Source of the DNA: Delphinus delphis
Lineage: Eukaryota; Chordata; Mammalia; Artiodactyla; Delphinidae
Length of the DNA: 64,000 bases
Assembly: GCF_949987515.2 (NCBI RefSeq)
Contig: NC_082696.1
Coordinates: 64,674,447-64,738,446 of the forward strand
Reading direction: 5' to 3'
The notes beneath the pieces are model-generated. The model ran no database searches, was not told the origin of the DNA, and saw only the letters and a program-made list of their open reading frames with translations. The translations under genes were made by a program, and so were the position numbers. Below are positions 1-12,110 of this stretch, in pieces. Position 1 is the stretch's first letter. Every line of letters begins with the position of its first letter.

Positions 1-500
1 TAGAATAGGTCATATCCCAATTCATTGATTCTTTCACCTGCTTACTCAAATCTGCCTTTGAATTCCTCTAACAATTTTTTTATTTTATTTATTGCAATTT
101 TCAGTTACAGAAGTTCTTTTGGTTTGTTTTTACATTTTCTATTTTTTGACATTTCCATTTTGTTCATACATTGTTTTCTTGCCTTATTAATGTCTTCTTT
201 TAATTCTTTGAGCATCTTCAAGACAGTTGTTTTAATGTCTTTGTCTAGTAGATCCACCATCAGGCCAGTTTTTCAGGGATAGTCTTTTGCTTTATCTTTT
301 TCCCTTCAAAAGGTCCATACTTTCTTATGTCTTTGTATGCCTTGTGGTTTTTTAAGTGAAAACTGGACATTTGAATCTAGTAATGTGGTAACTCTGGAAA
401 TATGATTCTTCACCTTCCCCAACAGCCATTAAGTTCTAATTTAGGTGTTAGGCATTTACTAAACCAATCTCCCTCTTTCTTCTCTACACAGACTACATTT
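1..500 (-). mobile_element. L1 LINE remnant, 5' region, antisense
   Basis: The text resembles the reverse complement of the 5' region of old L1 elements: a T-rich run with phrases about cattgattctttc, taatgtcttcttttaattc and aagtgaaaactggacattt that recur in L1M-type 5' sequences. It is truncated by the left window edge and fades out near 480-500. No intact reading frame is present. The match is by memory of the family, so the exact subfamily is open. Confidence 0.6.
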
Positions 501-3500
501 CTCAGCTTCTATCTACTATGGACAGAAATAAGGAAATAACACTTTCCCCAGTACTGTATTTGGGCTCTGGTTCCAACCACTTGCTAAGTTCTGATTGATT
601 TCCACCCTGGCCCAAGGGCACTGATTCTCCCTTCTCACTCTCCACCAAGTGCTGCTTGACTGCAGAAGAAAATGAAGCCAAAGCTGGAAAGAGCCTGGTC
701 CCTGGATGTGACTGCATGGAGTCATGGATGGACTGTACATGAATAAGACATAAGCCACTATTTTGCTGAACTATTGAGATTCATGCATTTATAAGACCCA
801 GCAGCTAGTCATCTGATAAATACAGAGAGAAAAAGACAAGTACACAGAAGTTTTGTAACTTTTTAAAAATTTTGTTTTGTTAATTGTGATTAAGATTGCA
901 GTTTGATGAGAAGTGGTTCTCTCTCCAACATGGCCAAAGCCATTATCCTGTAGGTTCACCTCCACCCAAGATGTGGGCACACCCCCACCTGGGCCATAGG
1001 AAACTCTAGCAGCTATGGATCATTCCTCATGGACTCAGAATCGGACTTAATATCCACTTCCTGAATCTTGGATCCTCTCGTCTCCTTTCCTCATCACATT
1101 ACTGAGTCCTTTACTACTTTCTCTCAGCTTCTTCTAGAGGTGAAATATTTGTTCTTCATGACACAAACCTCTGAACTGATCCTTACTAGCTCCTGTAAGT
1201 TCTCTTCATCATGAACTTTTCCAAGACCTCAGACCTGTGGCTGGATTTGCTGAAGATCTGGAGCTAGCCTACTGGTCACCAAGGTCTGTGGGATCCAGAT
1301 AGAACCTTCTAATATGATGTTGATTGTCTGCATATTCCAGAATCCTCTTATTTCTTATTTTTTTGGAAATATTCCTTTCTCCATGGCTTTGGTTCTATCC
1401 ACCTGCTGAGCACTCAAATGCCTGACATCCCAAAAGACACATTAAGTAACCCTGTACTTAGTGAGCCAATAGAGTAACCTGCTTATCTGATGACCTGCCA
1501 AGCAGAGGAGCCTGCTTTCTGGTCCCGAGCTCCATGTTCACCTAGTCACCTAGGGTCCCCAGTTGCCATGTCTGGGACCCTGTATCACTCTATGCTCCAG
1601 ATTTTTCAGGAACTAAAGTCATACCTGACCTTCAGTCTTAGAGGCTGGATTGGTTGGTTGATTGATTTTTGATTTCCCTGATCACAAGTTGAGTCCTTCT
1701 TCTTGCCTGCCTGATTACACTTTGAGAGCTGGAAATAACGTCATAGGTCCAGCTGGAAAATATGAGAATAGAAAAATAGAAGATTCCGACTCTGTCCTCC
1801 TGAAGCCCATACTCTAGTTGGGGAAAAAGTTACAGATGCACAAACCAACCAGAAATGCAGAGTGACAGGAAGGTAATAGTAAAGTGTTTGCCAAGATAGA
1901 ACAAACCATTTGGATTGGTCTAATAAGCAACACGTAGTCATTGCAAACAAGTTCTTGAGGAGCCAAGGAATATGTGAGACAACCTCATTTATGTATGTTG
2001 AATGAGGCTGAACTTGAATGATTTGCTTTATAGCATACACCTTATTTTTAGTAGATTACATGTATTATATAATATAAATATTGAAGACGATCTAAATGAT
2101 CTGATCCGGATATTTCCCTACTGACTGGAACTGCTCCTTTCCACTTCTTGTAGGTGCCTACTTGAGACTGAGATTCTGGGAGGTGGGAAGTGGGATTTCC
2201 TTACAGGCCTTGAGGCCCTAGGACATACATATTTACATACCCAGTTTTCACTTTGTCTGTGTTCCCAGTGTCACTCTATCTGCTTGAGCAGCATAAGATT
2301 GTAAACAACTTTAAAATTGAAACAAATGAAAGCTCATCACCACATCTCAAGGAGCAGACTCTGCCATATCAGGTAAATCACAATTTCATATCTGCACATA
2401 CCTGCATGGAATCAAATTACATGTAGGCCCACTGGACTCTCTTGCAGCAACCTCTTCATAATCCTTGCTTCATTCAGTGGGTTCTTCACTACCACTGACC
2501 CTTAGAATAATGGTGCACACTCAATGATTCTTCTCATGTCATAGTCTGTGAATCAAGAGTCAAAAGAAACCCCAGACTTCAGTTCAAACTGTTTTTAACC
2601 TCTGTCACTCAAACCATCCTTGGGACATCCTCTGTGATCTGTCCCTAATAATCTCAAACCGATCCTCTCTCCTGATGGAAGCTCCTGATTTATCTCCTTT
2701 AAAGACCTTTAGCTCACTTGAAATTTGCTCTATCTTTCTCACTCTGTCCCCCACCAAAATCACTTAACATCAGGGGTCAAATCCTTGGGCCATTCTCAGC
2801 CACATGAAATTCAAATTACCATGGGGCTTTTGTTTCTTCTGAGATAAGTCCTAGCAAAGTCAACCTTTGCTCAACAATTTAATTAGAGATTAAGACCTAT
2901 TCCCTGATGTAAATGATTTCAGGAAGCCTTTTTTTTGGTCATAGTCTAGTTCTATTTATTAAGTGTTGAAATCCACAGAACCCCCCCATACCCTCAAATA
3001 TTAAAGTTAAATATCACTGCAGTTACGTAAGATTTGCAAGTAATAGATGTCATCTTTCTTCTTAATACTATGCAAATCTGCCTCAGATAAGTTTGAAATG
3101 TCCTCAAAATACAGGAGATATAACAAGAATTGAAGAGAACTCTGTAACCTTAACTTTAGTGGTGGGAAAAAGTACTTAAATGTTGAGATGTGTAAAACCG
3201 CCCCCAAAATAACCTTTATGTTCCCACTCTCTGCAGAAATTTTTCCTAAAGCTTAGTAGAGCTGGGTAGAAATGGGCTCTGGATTAATTTTGACCTTCTG
3301 TGGCAATGCATTTTCAAGCCCAAGAATTTATGTGTGCAGAATATTAAATGTCAAATGCAAATATGAAAATGGAGCTACACAGTTGCAGATCGTCCCTAAT
3401 TGATATTGAACAGACTATTCCCTTTAAATGTTAATGAAACTGTTGTAATTACTAAATGACCAAAACAGCGCAGAAGCCAAGGTTCACAGCTGTAAACCAT

Positions 3501-4849
3501 TACTTGTAAATTACTGGCACAGGACTGCATTAGCAGATGGCTCAGTCCACGGAAGAAATCTTCCTCAAGATGCTTTTCTTCCAGGCTTGGGCTTAGGAGC
3601 AAATTAGATGAGCATATTAGAGAGGGCCAGAGTGCCTGTTTGGACATGTCACTGGAGATAAGCACCTTCTTTGATCTTCATCTTTTTTTTTTAAATTACA
3701 TTCTTTGTGGAAAGTGCTGAATATCATAGAACACAAAGAAAGGAGAAGGAGAAACTGACAGAGCTTATAAATGTTGCACTAGGGTTCAGATATGCACATT
3801 TCTGCTGGCTTTAGGGAGCAGTGGGTTTCCTAAATTCTGAGGCAGATGGACATGCTGGAATAGAGGTAAATACTGAAGTGGGGGAAGGGAGAGATTGAGA
3901 GAGAGAGAGAGAGAAACGGGTAAAAGAAAGAGAGAGGGAGAGAGAACACATGAGACCTGCTAACAAGCCAGTGGCAGAAAAGCAATTAGAAGAAAAATAG
4001 GGCATTTGAATGCGCTTGGTACCCTCAAGAGAGAGAACATCTATAAAGCTGTGTAAGCAAAACTATGCAGTAGGAACAAGCGATATCTTTATTAGAGAAG
4101 GCCTGTGGCTCTTCACAGCTTTGTTCTGTAAATTCCATACCAGCTTTGCAAACTCTCTGAGGTTATTAACTTTAGTGAAATTTTTTTTAAAGAGTTGGGT
4201 GAGTCCTACAGTTGAGGCTTTCATTAATATGAAAGAAAGATTAATTAAGACATCTGCCAAGAACAGGAGGAAGGAGGAGTTTGTCTTACAACATACAAGG
4301 CAAACTCTCCTAAAAATGAAAGGATGGATTTTTTCATGTCATGAACTACTCTGTAGAGAAAATGTTTAAGGGATAAGGTGTTGACAATCAAACTGGAGCG
4401 TACGGGCAATTCCCATCTTCTGAATTGTCCGAATCCCAAAGTGGTACAGAAAGAAGTTGTTAGGATTTCAAAAGGCATCTTCACAGATAAGAATGTTATA
4501 ACTGTTTCTATGTTTAGAGGAAATATCAAATGAATCTAAACAACCTGAGCTTATGTGGCAGAAGGGACAAAGCATGGAGGTGTGGGGTGTGAACCAGGAC
4601 ATGGGTCAGAGTTGCTGTGAAATAACCAGGTGCAAAAAATTGAGACAGAATTTGAGAAATTTGCCAAGGTAATGCATAATACCGAACTTTCCAAGATATT
4701 TATGTTTTATGTGTAAAACCTATGAGACCAGAATAATCAGAGTTAGAATGGAGCCATACAATCCGGGACCAATGATCAATGTGCTGATAGTGTCTTGAGT
4801 CTGGATTCTAGGATTAGGAAGTACTGCATTGCAAGAGGCAAAAAAATGA
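501..4849. other. Unassigned non-coding stretch, about 4.3 kb
   Basis: I see no gene or confidently named repeat here. Frames are short (under 120 codons) and lack recognisable domains. The part up to about 1.75 kb could be a decayed extension of the neighbouring L1. The segment at 3420-3640 is repeat-free and has a non-random look, with several TAAT cores and a balanced composition, and is listed separately as a possible conserved element. A purine microsatellite lies at 3893-3951. Confidence 0.5.
3893..3951. repeat. GA-rich low-complexity tract
   Basis: Imperfect (GA)n with a core of about ten GA units, followed by interrupted GAAA/GAGG purines. It is a simple repeat with strong strand asymmetry, and the purine run is on the plus strand. 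Confidence 0.85.
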
Positions 4850-5900
4850 TGTATGTCATTCCTAAATCCCTACTGTAGGCTAGTAGTAGTATTAGACATG
4901 GGGGTAGCAGAATATGGGGCATATGAAAATATAAGACAAATCCTGTCCCTCCCCAGTGAGAAATGGAACAGTAAAGCAACATTATCATGTAATATAACTG
5001 GTGCTATTTACTGGGAGTCCAGCGCATTCTTTCACATAGGAGGAACATCTAACCCAGACTTGAAAAAATCAAAAAACTATTTGAGGAAGTGGCCTCTGAG
5101 TTGAAACCTGAAGGAGAAGTAGGCATTAGCCAGTTGATGACAGAGGTGTTTGTTTTTAGCACAGGAAACATTATTGGAAAGTGTGATTGTAAGACAGAGT
5201 AGTGGCAGAATTTTAAAAAGCTCTGAAAAGCTAGAATATGACATATGGAGGAGGTGAGAACAATAGGTAACATAGGAAAAGTGAGCAAGACCTTGTTTGC
5301 CCTATTAAGAAATCTTGACTGTATTGGAGAACATTGGAGAATCTTTGAAAGTTTCTGGAGTTAGATTTGCACTGTAGAAAGCTGACTCTAAGGGCTGTGG
5401 GGAATGGACTAGAGAGGGACAAAACTAGAGTCAGGGAAAGCAGTATTAAGTCACTTGCAGTAACATGAGGAATAGATGATAGAGTCCTGGACTCTTGGCA
5501 AGGGACATAAAGAGAAGTGGTTGGATTTATGAGAGTTTTTTAAGACGTAGAAAAGATAAGATTTTATGTATTTGGATATGAAAGGTATGAGAGAGAAAAG
5601 CTCATCCAAGATTTCTATTTTTAGCTACTGAGTTGTTGATAGTACCACTGATTCAAATAGACACCAGAGGAGGAAAAAAAAAGAAAAAAGAAAGAAAGAA
5701 AGTTTGAGTAAGAAAAGATTAAGTTTTGTGATTATTGGATTTCGATTTCTGTGGCCTATCCAAGCATCCACTGGGGCATTAGATATGCAGCTCTGGGCTG
5801 GGGAAAGAGATACTTGAATCAGTAGCATTTGAAAATAATTGAAGCCACGGCAGTTGCTGAGATCATATAGAAAGAGTGACAGAACTTTAGTGAATTAGAG
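4850..5900 (-). mobile_element. L2 LINE, long antisense copy
   Basis: Read on the plus strand this is the reverse complement of an L2 element. It opens with the eroded 3' end (reverse of the 'cactcaataaat' tail) near 4860. It then runs through the signatures 'aggaagtggcctctgag', 'cctgaaggagaagtaggc', a region equivalent to 'ggccttgtaggcc' near 5290, 'agaaagctgactctaagg' near 5378, and the 'agatatgcagctctgggctgg' block near 5782. An A-rich tract at 5672-5700 interrupts it. It is heavily decayed, with many indels and no usable frame. L2 was active before the placental radiation, so this is an ancient fossil. Confidence 0.75.
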
Positions 5901-7558
5901 TAAAAGCTCAATTACTATAACAAAAGGACACTGTAATATGCTTGGAGAAAAAAGAAGTATAGTTTTCTCTCCAATGAAAGTCCCAATGTGAAAAAAAACT
6001 GAGCTGGTAGGAAAGCTCAACTCTACACATGTTCTTAGGGACACTTCTCTCCAGATGGTGTGCCATCCCGTAGGTGTCATCAGCAGCATGGCCCCTCTGG
6101 ATTCCAGCCATTTGTACCAACTTTCACTATAAATGGAGAGAAAAACCATTAGTAGACCATTAGTGCTACTACTTGAGGTAAACTTCTGCATGGTTCATAA
6201 TTTTTGCAGTGTGTAGTTAATATTATGCATGTTATTGTCCTTTCTTCCATTCTTACCAGTATGTTCCCATTTGCAAAACGAAAAAGCTAATAATCAGTAA
6301 TAGTCCTATAAAAGATGTTAACTCTGTTTAGTCATTGACTGATCTTGCTCTAACCTTAAAATTTTGTGATTATTGACCTCTGTTGCATTTATTCTAAAAC
6401 CCCCCAAATTATCTAGTTGTTGCAAATATCAACATTACTCTGGTGTATTCACTGCTGTATGCATTGTTTTTCTTTGTTGCTGTTATATGCCTTCACGTTA
6501 GCAAAATATGAAATTCTGTGAAAAAAGAAATCCCCTTTGATCTTTTAAAAACAATATCAATAACAGAACGCTCCCTCCTTCTGCAGCAGGAAACAAATTG
6601 CTTGTTCTTGAGAACTTTTCCATCAAGAATTTAGTAGAAGCAGGTATACTTTATCATTTTGATGTTTTTGCTAATGTCTCCAAATAATTTATTTTGAAAT
6701 CACAATCACTTCTATTTGTTTTCTTAGAATTCTTCTGACGCTCTTCATCATGCATTAGTGATCAGAAATGAGATGTAATTCCTCAATCCCTGCCCGCAAG
6801 ACCGGAGTAGGATCTCACTGTAAATTGCAGGGAGTTTTGCCCTAACTCATGGATTGTGCAAGAATGATCTGCTGCTGGGTTTGACTGATTGTAGATGGTT
6901 TGTGGTGTGGTGTATCTGAAGGCTATTGAATGCAACTTACAATGCTTGTTAAAAAATCTTTATTCTTTTAGTATTAAAAATGAGAGAAAAGAGAGTCAAT
7001 CTACAGCTGCATGTTAGCTTACAGATTTGAAGAGGGAAGTTAAGAAAATTTCTCTGTGAAGGAGGATAAAGATTATCTAGTGAGAGCAAAAGGGGCAGGA
7101 CAGGGTTATAAATCAAAGGTGTAAAGAAGTTAGATTGTCTTCACGGAGAACTAGAAACAAAGGTTTTTGGAGCAAGTGAGTGGTCCAGATAGCTGGTCGT
7201 TCTGGAGTACTTAGTTATAACTTTATAACTATTGTATCAAATTATTCAATCACAAAATAGTAGAGATGTATTATGAAAGAAATCTTTACGAACATTTATG
7301 TCTTCATTGCTCTCATGCATTTATAAATATAATTAAACGCTGCTTACTGAAAAGTTTAAGCCATCCAAAATGTAAGATCCAAATTTTACAATATGACAAA
7401 TCCATTTTTCCCCAAAGGAAATGTCAGCAAGAATCTGATATTCAGCTTAAAAGCATGGAACTGTCATATTTTTAAATTGAAAGTATGCATGTTATCTTTG
7501 ACATCTAATTTTGATATTTTTGGTTACTGTGTTTAGGTTGCTTTGCATGCTAATAACC
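5901..7558. other. Unassigned non-coding stretch, about 1.6 kb
   Basis: AT-rich sequence without a recognised repeat, exon or RNA gene. Open frames are short and carry no domain I know. It contains ordinary A/T runs and no obvious inverted or tandem structure. Confidence 0.5.
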
Positions 7559-7852
7559 TCATTTATGGAGACATATGAGTGAAATCAATGTTCTCACAAA
7601 AGGCTTTGCCAGGTGACTGTACATTGTCAAATATAATTGAATTGTCTGGGATTTCTTGACTTGAAATCCTGGAAAGCCCTTTGTCCCAAAGTCATTTGGG
7701 TCAAAATGTGCCACAGTGATGCTTTCTGTGTCAGCAAGAAGAGGATCACAAATCCAGGTTTTAATATTTAAGTGGTTTGAGCAGAAGTAACCTTGGAAGG
7801 ATTCTAGATTTTCCAGGGATCTGTAGACATCTTCCCACAGAGAATTTGGCAA
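7559..7852 (-). pseudogene. hAT transposase fossil, C-terminal part
   Basis: A minus-strand frame of about 97 codons whose central part reads like the hAT C-terminal dimerisation region: 'TWICDPLLADTESI' near the start resembles the 'W-I-x-D/N-P-F' motif that precedes it. 'HLAKPFVRTLISLICLHK' at the end resembles the 'LAK-A-x-x-x-L-L-P-F-x-T-x-Y-L-C-E' signature, with the final Cys kept. It lies about 0.6 kb downstream (minus sense) of a clearer transposase core at 8250-8700, a spacing that fits the large hAT insertion domain. This part of the assignment is by weak similarity; the core fragment is the stronger evidence. Confidence 0.5.
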
Positions 7853-8196
7853 GTCTCTATTACCTCAATGCAGACTAAAAACATGATTTTTCTAGCATTT
7901 ATAACTTTGAGATAGTTTCCTGATTCTAGTATTGGTTCAGAAATGGTGACTTGGATACAATAGTTTGTCATCTGTTGTGGTGGTGGCTTGAGGTAGGGAT
8001 GGGAGTGGTGTGTTTGTTTTGTTTTGTTTTTAGCAGCATCTGTAGTTCAAGGCTCTGCTTTGAATGAATTACCTCATTTATATTGTCAAAAATAGCTTTC
8101 CCTTAGTCAACATATGGATCAACACCTCCTTGTCCAGTAGTTCTGAGTGAATTTTCCTTTATATCACTTTGTCTTCCACCTGTCCCCCTCCAAAAA

Positions 8197-8250
8197 AATT
8201 AATAAAGAAAAAAAGAAGAGAGAGAGAAAGGAGAGAAAAGAAAAAGGTAA
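8197..8250. repeat. A/G-rich low-complexity tract
   Basis: Purine tract of AAAG, AGAG and GAAA words. It sits inside the decayed transposase region between its central and C-terminal fragments and may be an insertion-derived or expanded microsatellite. Confidence 0.75.
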
Positions 8251-8936
8251 AAGTTTCCCAAAGTGCAGTCAAGCACTCAAAGTTTTGCTTTTGGAACATG
8301 TAGTAAAGAAGTTAATATTCCTCTTTCAACCCTTGACAAAACATGCCGAAATGAATGATTTAAATCGTTGGCTCTGATAAAGTTGATCTTTCCATGGCAG
8401 TGGACGAAGATCCTTTCAGAATTACTGGCAGAGTCTCTTATGCCATTGCATGCCGGTATAGAAGGCAGTGAGTCATTATGACATGTGGAGCGCCTTTCTT
8501 CAAGAAAGCAGCCAACCCAGATGTGTTGCCAAGCATTGCAGGTGCTCCACCTGTGCAGAGAACACCAAGATTTGTTTTCCAGTGGAAGCTTTCCCTGGCA
8601 AAGAAGATTTTCACCATTTTGAAGACATTGATGTTGTTTTCAGGTTCCAAAATGGGCTTATAAAATGCAAATTTTTCTTTGATGGCAACAATGTGCACAC
8701 AAGAGATGAAAGCTAGGAGCTGGCTTCACTGAGGGACACCTATATTTTTGTCCGGTTGCATGCAGAATGCAAATTAAAACAGCTGCCAGTTTCTTTAAGG
8801 GTTGCTTTAAAATAGTGGAAAACATATCAGTGTTTCTGGAATGGATAACATTTGTTGACAAAGGTAATTTTCCTTGAGAGATCAAAGATGTATGATGGCT
8901 GAACATGACTCCACAAAAGTCTCTCCAATATGGCAA
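8250..8936 (-). pseudogene. hAT transposase fossil, RNase H-like core (ZBED/Charlie-type)
   Basis: On the minus strand, codons from 8698 down to 8438 read through 'KPILEPENN' and 'NVFKMVKIFF', then 'LGVLCTGGAPAMLGNTSG' and 'APHVIMTHCLLYRHAMA'. These match the hAT transposase blocks 'FCKPL', 'VGVCTDGAPAMLG..SG' and 'APH..THC.LHRxALASKTLP'. The Asp of the CTDGA motif, part of the catalytic triad, is replaced by Gly. A TAA falls where the 'SK' of 'ASKTLP' should be, and 'ETLPVILK' follows. A one-base frame change then gives 'KINFIRANDLNHSF' (8387-8346), matching the 'V-N-F-I-K-A-R-x-L-N' block. The N-terminal side, 8700-8936, is open in another frame but not recognisable. With the missing Asp, the stop and the frameshift, this copy cannot encode an active transposase. 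It could be an old Charlie-like element or a dead copy of a ZBED5-like domesticated gene. Confidence 0.75.
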
Positions 8937-9344
8937 CTTATTTTGTTTGTGAGAGAGAAAAGTAAACTTGCAATGCTCTAATATACGAATTCTCAGTTGG
9001 GAAATCTAAGTTCTTATAAATATCCAATCCAAAAACTTAAGGCTTTTTCTTATAGAATGGACTCATATCACCTGATGTCTTTGCTTGATGGCCAGTTATA
9101 GGATTCTCCTTCCATTTGGTTAAATTTAACACGGGCTTTTTCCTCCCATGATTTTCAAAAATGTGATATGATAGTAAGATCAAAGGATACATTGGTGCCT
9201 TCATTTTTTAAAATTTATATTTGCTACCTTGAGCTGAACCTGATGTCCATAATCATAATGGCAGGATACATTTTAATATATATCAATAGATGGTATTTTG
9301 AAATTATAACATACAAAGATTAGCTAATTTATTTTTTAAAAAAT
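8937..9344. other. Unassigned AT-rich flank of the hAT fossil
   Basis: No gene seen. The N-terminal half of the transposase should lie here on the minus strand if the element were complete, but I cannot recognise a BED zinc finger or the first catalytic Asp block. Confidence 0.4.
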
Positions 9345-9450
9345 CATGATACATCTACTATGAGTCAGGCACTGCTCTGGGAACTGGGTAGAAAGCACTG
9401 AACAGAAAAGACCAAAATCCCTTCCATTGCAGTTTACATAGTAATGCATC
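9345..9450 (-). mobile_element. L2 LINE 3' end, antisense fragment
   Basis: The plus strand reads 'ctatgagtcaggcactgctc' followed by 'gggaactggg' and 'aaaatcccttcca'. This is the reverse complement of the L2 3' terminus (the 'gtgcctggcacatagtagg' region), which appears in many mammalian loci. Only about 100 bp survive. Confidence 0.75.
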
Positions 9451-9996
9451 ACCCATGTTTGCTTCCTAAGTATATATAACAGCATGCTGTGTTACTCAAT
9501 ATTTGCTTTGAACAAAATAAAACACTAATAACATAATTTAGAAAATTCATGCTAAAATTATTTTTTATAATTTTTAAAATAACAACAAAGAGATTAAAGG
9601 AAAGAATTTTTTGGTTTCTTTGTTAATTTATGTGATCATTTTTGTAGCTGGTTCCCAACTCCCTGAAACCTCCACCTGAATCTCTAGGGTCTCAGAGACC
9701 TCATTCATTCACAAACAGGCACCAAAAAAAAAAAAAAATTAATTGTTGTAAACAGTTACCATATATTCAAAGTAGAAAAGGAAAGCATATTGTTTATTTC
9801 AAAGGATTGAAAGGTAGTACTTTCTGAGCCTCACCTCAGTAGCAATATACTTATTTATATTATTATACTTATTTACATTATATTGTATCATAGAGCTTCT
9901 TTTTAAGCTACTATATTTTTTTTAAGTTTCTTGAGCATATGAAAGACTCTTGTTAGTAAAATCTTCATGTTACTTTCCGTGATATCAGTTTAGTTA
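9451..9996. other. Unassigned AT-rich DNA with a poly-A tract
   Basis: No coding or repeat signature beyond a 15-base poly-A run near 9724-9738 and TTATATT-rich text near 9845-9890. The A run might be the tail of an unrecognised retroposon, but I see no matching duplication. Confidence 0.4.
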
Positions 9997-10001
9997 TCAT
10001 C

Positions 10002-10362
10002 TGTCTCAGTCAGCTTGGGCCGCTAGCACAAAATACCATAAACTAGGTGGCTTATCAACAACAGAACTTTATTTTCTTATAGCTCTGGAGGCTAGAAATA
10101 TGAGATTATTGTGCCAGCACAATGGAGTTCTGTTGAGAGCCCTCTTAAATGTTGCAGATTGTTGACTTTTGTGTCTTCACATGATGGAAAAGGAGCAAAC
10201 TGGCTCTCCAGCCTCTTCTTATAAGGGCACTAATCCCATCCATAAGGGCTCCACCCTCATGACCTAATTACCTACCAAAGGTTCCACCTTCAAATACCAT
10301 CACATAGGGATTAGATTTCAACACATAAATTTTTAGGGGACACAAACATTTGATCCATAACA
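10002..10362 (-). mobile_element. MLT1-type MaLR solo LTR
   Basis: Antisense LTR of the mammalian apparent LTR retrotransposon (ERVL-MaLR) group. Reading the plus strand, it opens 'tgtctcagtcagcttgggc', passes 'ataccataaactaggtggct', 'tctggaggctagaaatatg' and 'cctaattacctaccaaagg', and closes 'gatccataaca'. These match the reverse complement of MLT1. A perfect 5-bp target-site duplication TCATC flanks it at 9997-10001 and 10363-10367, so both ends are intact and it arose by LTR-LTR recombination. No internal sequence remains. Confidence 0.9.
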
Positions 10363-10367
10363 TCATC

Positions 10368-11239
10368 ACAAAGTTACTTATCTTTGGAAAGGTTTTTAAC
10401 CTTCTTAAGTTGCTTCAACAGAACAGTTTTCCTTTAGAACTAACCTGAGTTTTCTTCTCTGTGTAACCTTGAAAATATGCATGAGCTAAACTATTCTGTT
10501 TGCTGCCTTAAATTGTGGAAACCCTTTTATTGTGCTGCAAAAAAAAGGATAAGTACAATTAGGCTTCTAGGACAGTGGTCTCCAATTGGAAAGTAGGAAG
10601 CCAAACCAATAGGTGTTAACAAACATCTGTTGTTTTGTTTTCCTGGTGCAGCAATTCACCACATGTTCAACACGCTCCCACTAATTCATTCTAGCAATTT
10701 CCTTGCCCCAGTACTAACTAGATGATTTCAAAGGAAACTGTCATCTTCTTACAGATTCTGATACCCTGTCTATGGTGATTATTGCTAATGGAGTCAGTAT
10801 CTGAGTCAGGCAGGACCAACAAGAATCCTTCCTTGGAATTTATGAACCTGGGACAATATGGAAGAACTCTTAGGTCCTCTTTGGTTTCATATGTTAGGTA
10901 CTCAAGTGTGGAGACAGCCAGTATTATTGTGTCTAGCAGGGGAAGTCAACAGAAAGAAAGAAGCAGAGTTAAGTGGGTAATACTTATCCCTGAGCCCTCA
11001 TTACAACTCTGTGAGATTGGTTTTGTTAGTCAATAAATTATTCTTGTTTGCTAAAGGTAGCTCAAGATATGTTTATGAAACTTGGAGCAAGTGTCCTGAT
11101 TATATAATGGTTCATTGATTTTCAGTTTGTAAAGTTGATTAGTTACCTCATTACTGATAGATTAATTGTATCAATAAAATAAGCCTCATGGAAATGTTCT
11201 TCAAGCCTCCTTAAGACCTTTATCCCATTGATCTCAACC
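10368..11239. other. Unassigned stretch with a possible MIR relic
   Basis: No gene recognised. Around 10985-11080 the text 'ccctcattacaactctgtga' then 'tagtcaataaattattc' resembles an antisense MIR core, but it is too eroded for a firm call. Near 10572 'cagtggtctccaa' resembles a hAT-type terminal repeat without a visible partner. Confidence 0.35.
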
Positions 11240-12110
11240 TGAGTGGAGTGGATTCAAGAGAAAAAGGAAGTGACAAAGGTGAGAGCATTGATAGTTTTTG
11301 AGGTGTTTTGTCATAATGTGAATGAGAGGATTAGTGTTGTATGTAGAAGGGAATAGAAAGGCCAGTGGAGGTTTTTGTTTTCATTTTTGCTTCTGCATTA
11401 TGGATTTTTTTTAATGTACACAAACATAGAGAGAATTGTGTAATGCACGCACAGGCATTGTTGCTATCAACATTGGGACAAATCTGTTAAGGGACAGATT
11501 CTTAGGAGCAGAAAAACAATAACAATGTTTACATGCTAATGAGAAAGATTGAGAGGAAAAAATGTAATGATGAAGCAAAGATAGGGAGAATTACTAGAGA
11601 GATTTCCTTGTGTAGATAAGAAGAGATGGGGTCTAGTGCACTTGAGGAGGAGTTAGCCTTTGTGTGGAGCATGAACAGCAAAATCGTTCTTTTATGGACA
11701 CAGTGCAGATGGGATTTAGATGTGGAAGTTTTCTTCCGTGTACTTGCATTTCCTAAGTGAAATAGAGTAGAGGTCAGCAGCTGTGAATGAGAATCAGTGA
11801 AGGTGATGGAAGTTTGGGGAGAATGGGAAAGTGAAAGGTGCATAGATTTGGGGAATATAGTCTGGCTGCCCAGCAACGTTAAGGGCCCACTTAATCATGA
11901 ATTTAAAGTGGGACCAGTTTGCATGACAGCGTTGATCTCCAGCCACATTCAGCTGTGGTGAGGCTCAGAGTTTGTATAAGTAGGAAGGTGGTTCAAACAA
12001 GCAAGTGCAATGAAGCAAGAAGGTGAGGGCTGTTGAGAGCTAAGCAAGGGAGAGATTATCATGATGGAGGTCAAATCTAAGTTGAGTAAAGAGAGTAAAA
12101 AGGACCTGAT
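11240..12110 (-). mobile_element. Old L2/CR1-like LINE, antisense, decayed
   Basis: A purine-rich plus strand with the order of phrases seen in antisense copies of old L2-type LINEs: 'agagatggggtctagtgcac' (11622), 'gaggtcagcagctgtgaatg' (11770), 'ctggctgcccagcaacgtta' then 'agggcccactt' (11862-11892), 'gtgggaccagtttgcatgac' (11909), and 'gatctccagccacattcag' (11933). No intact frame remains. An L2-class origin is my best reading; a different ancient LINE is possible. Confidence 0.5.

Noticed and set aside
10565..10640. Possible hAT terminal repeat 'cagtggtctccaa'
   Set aside because: No matching opposite end or 8-bp duplication could be read.
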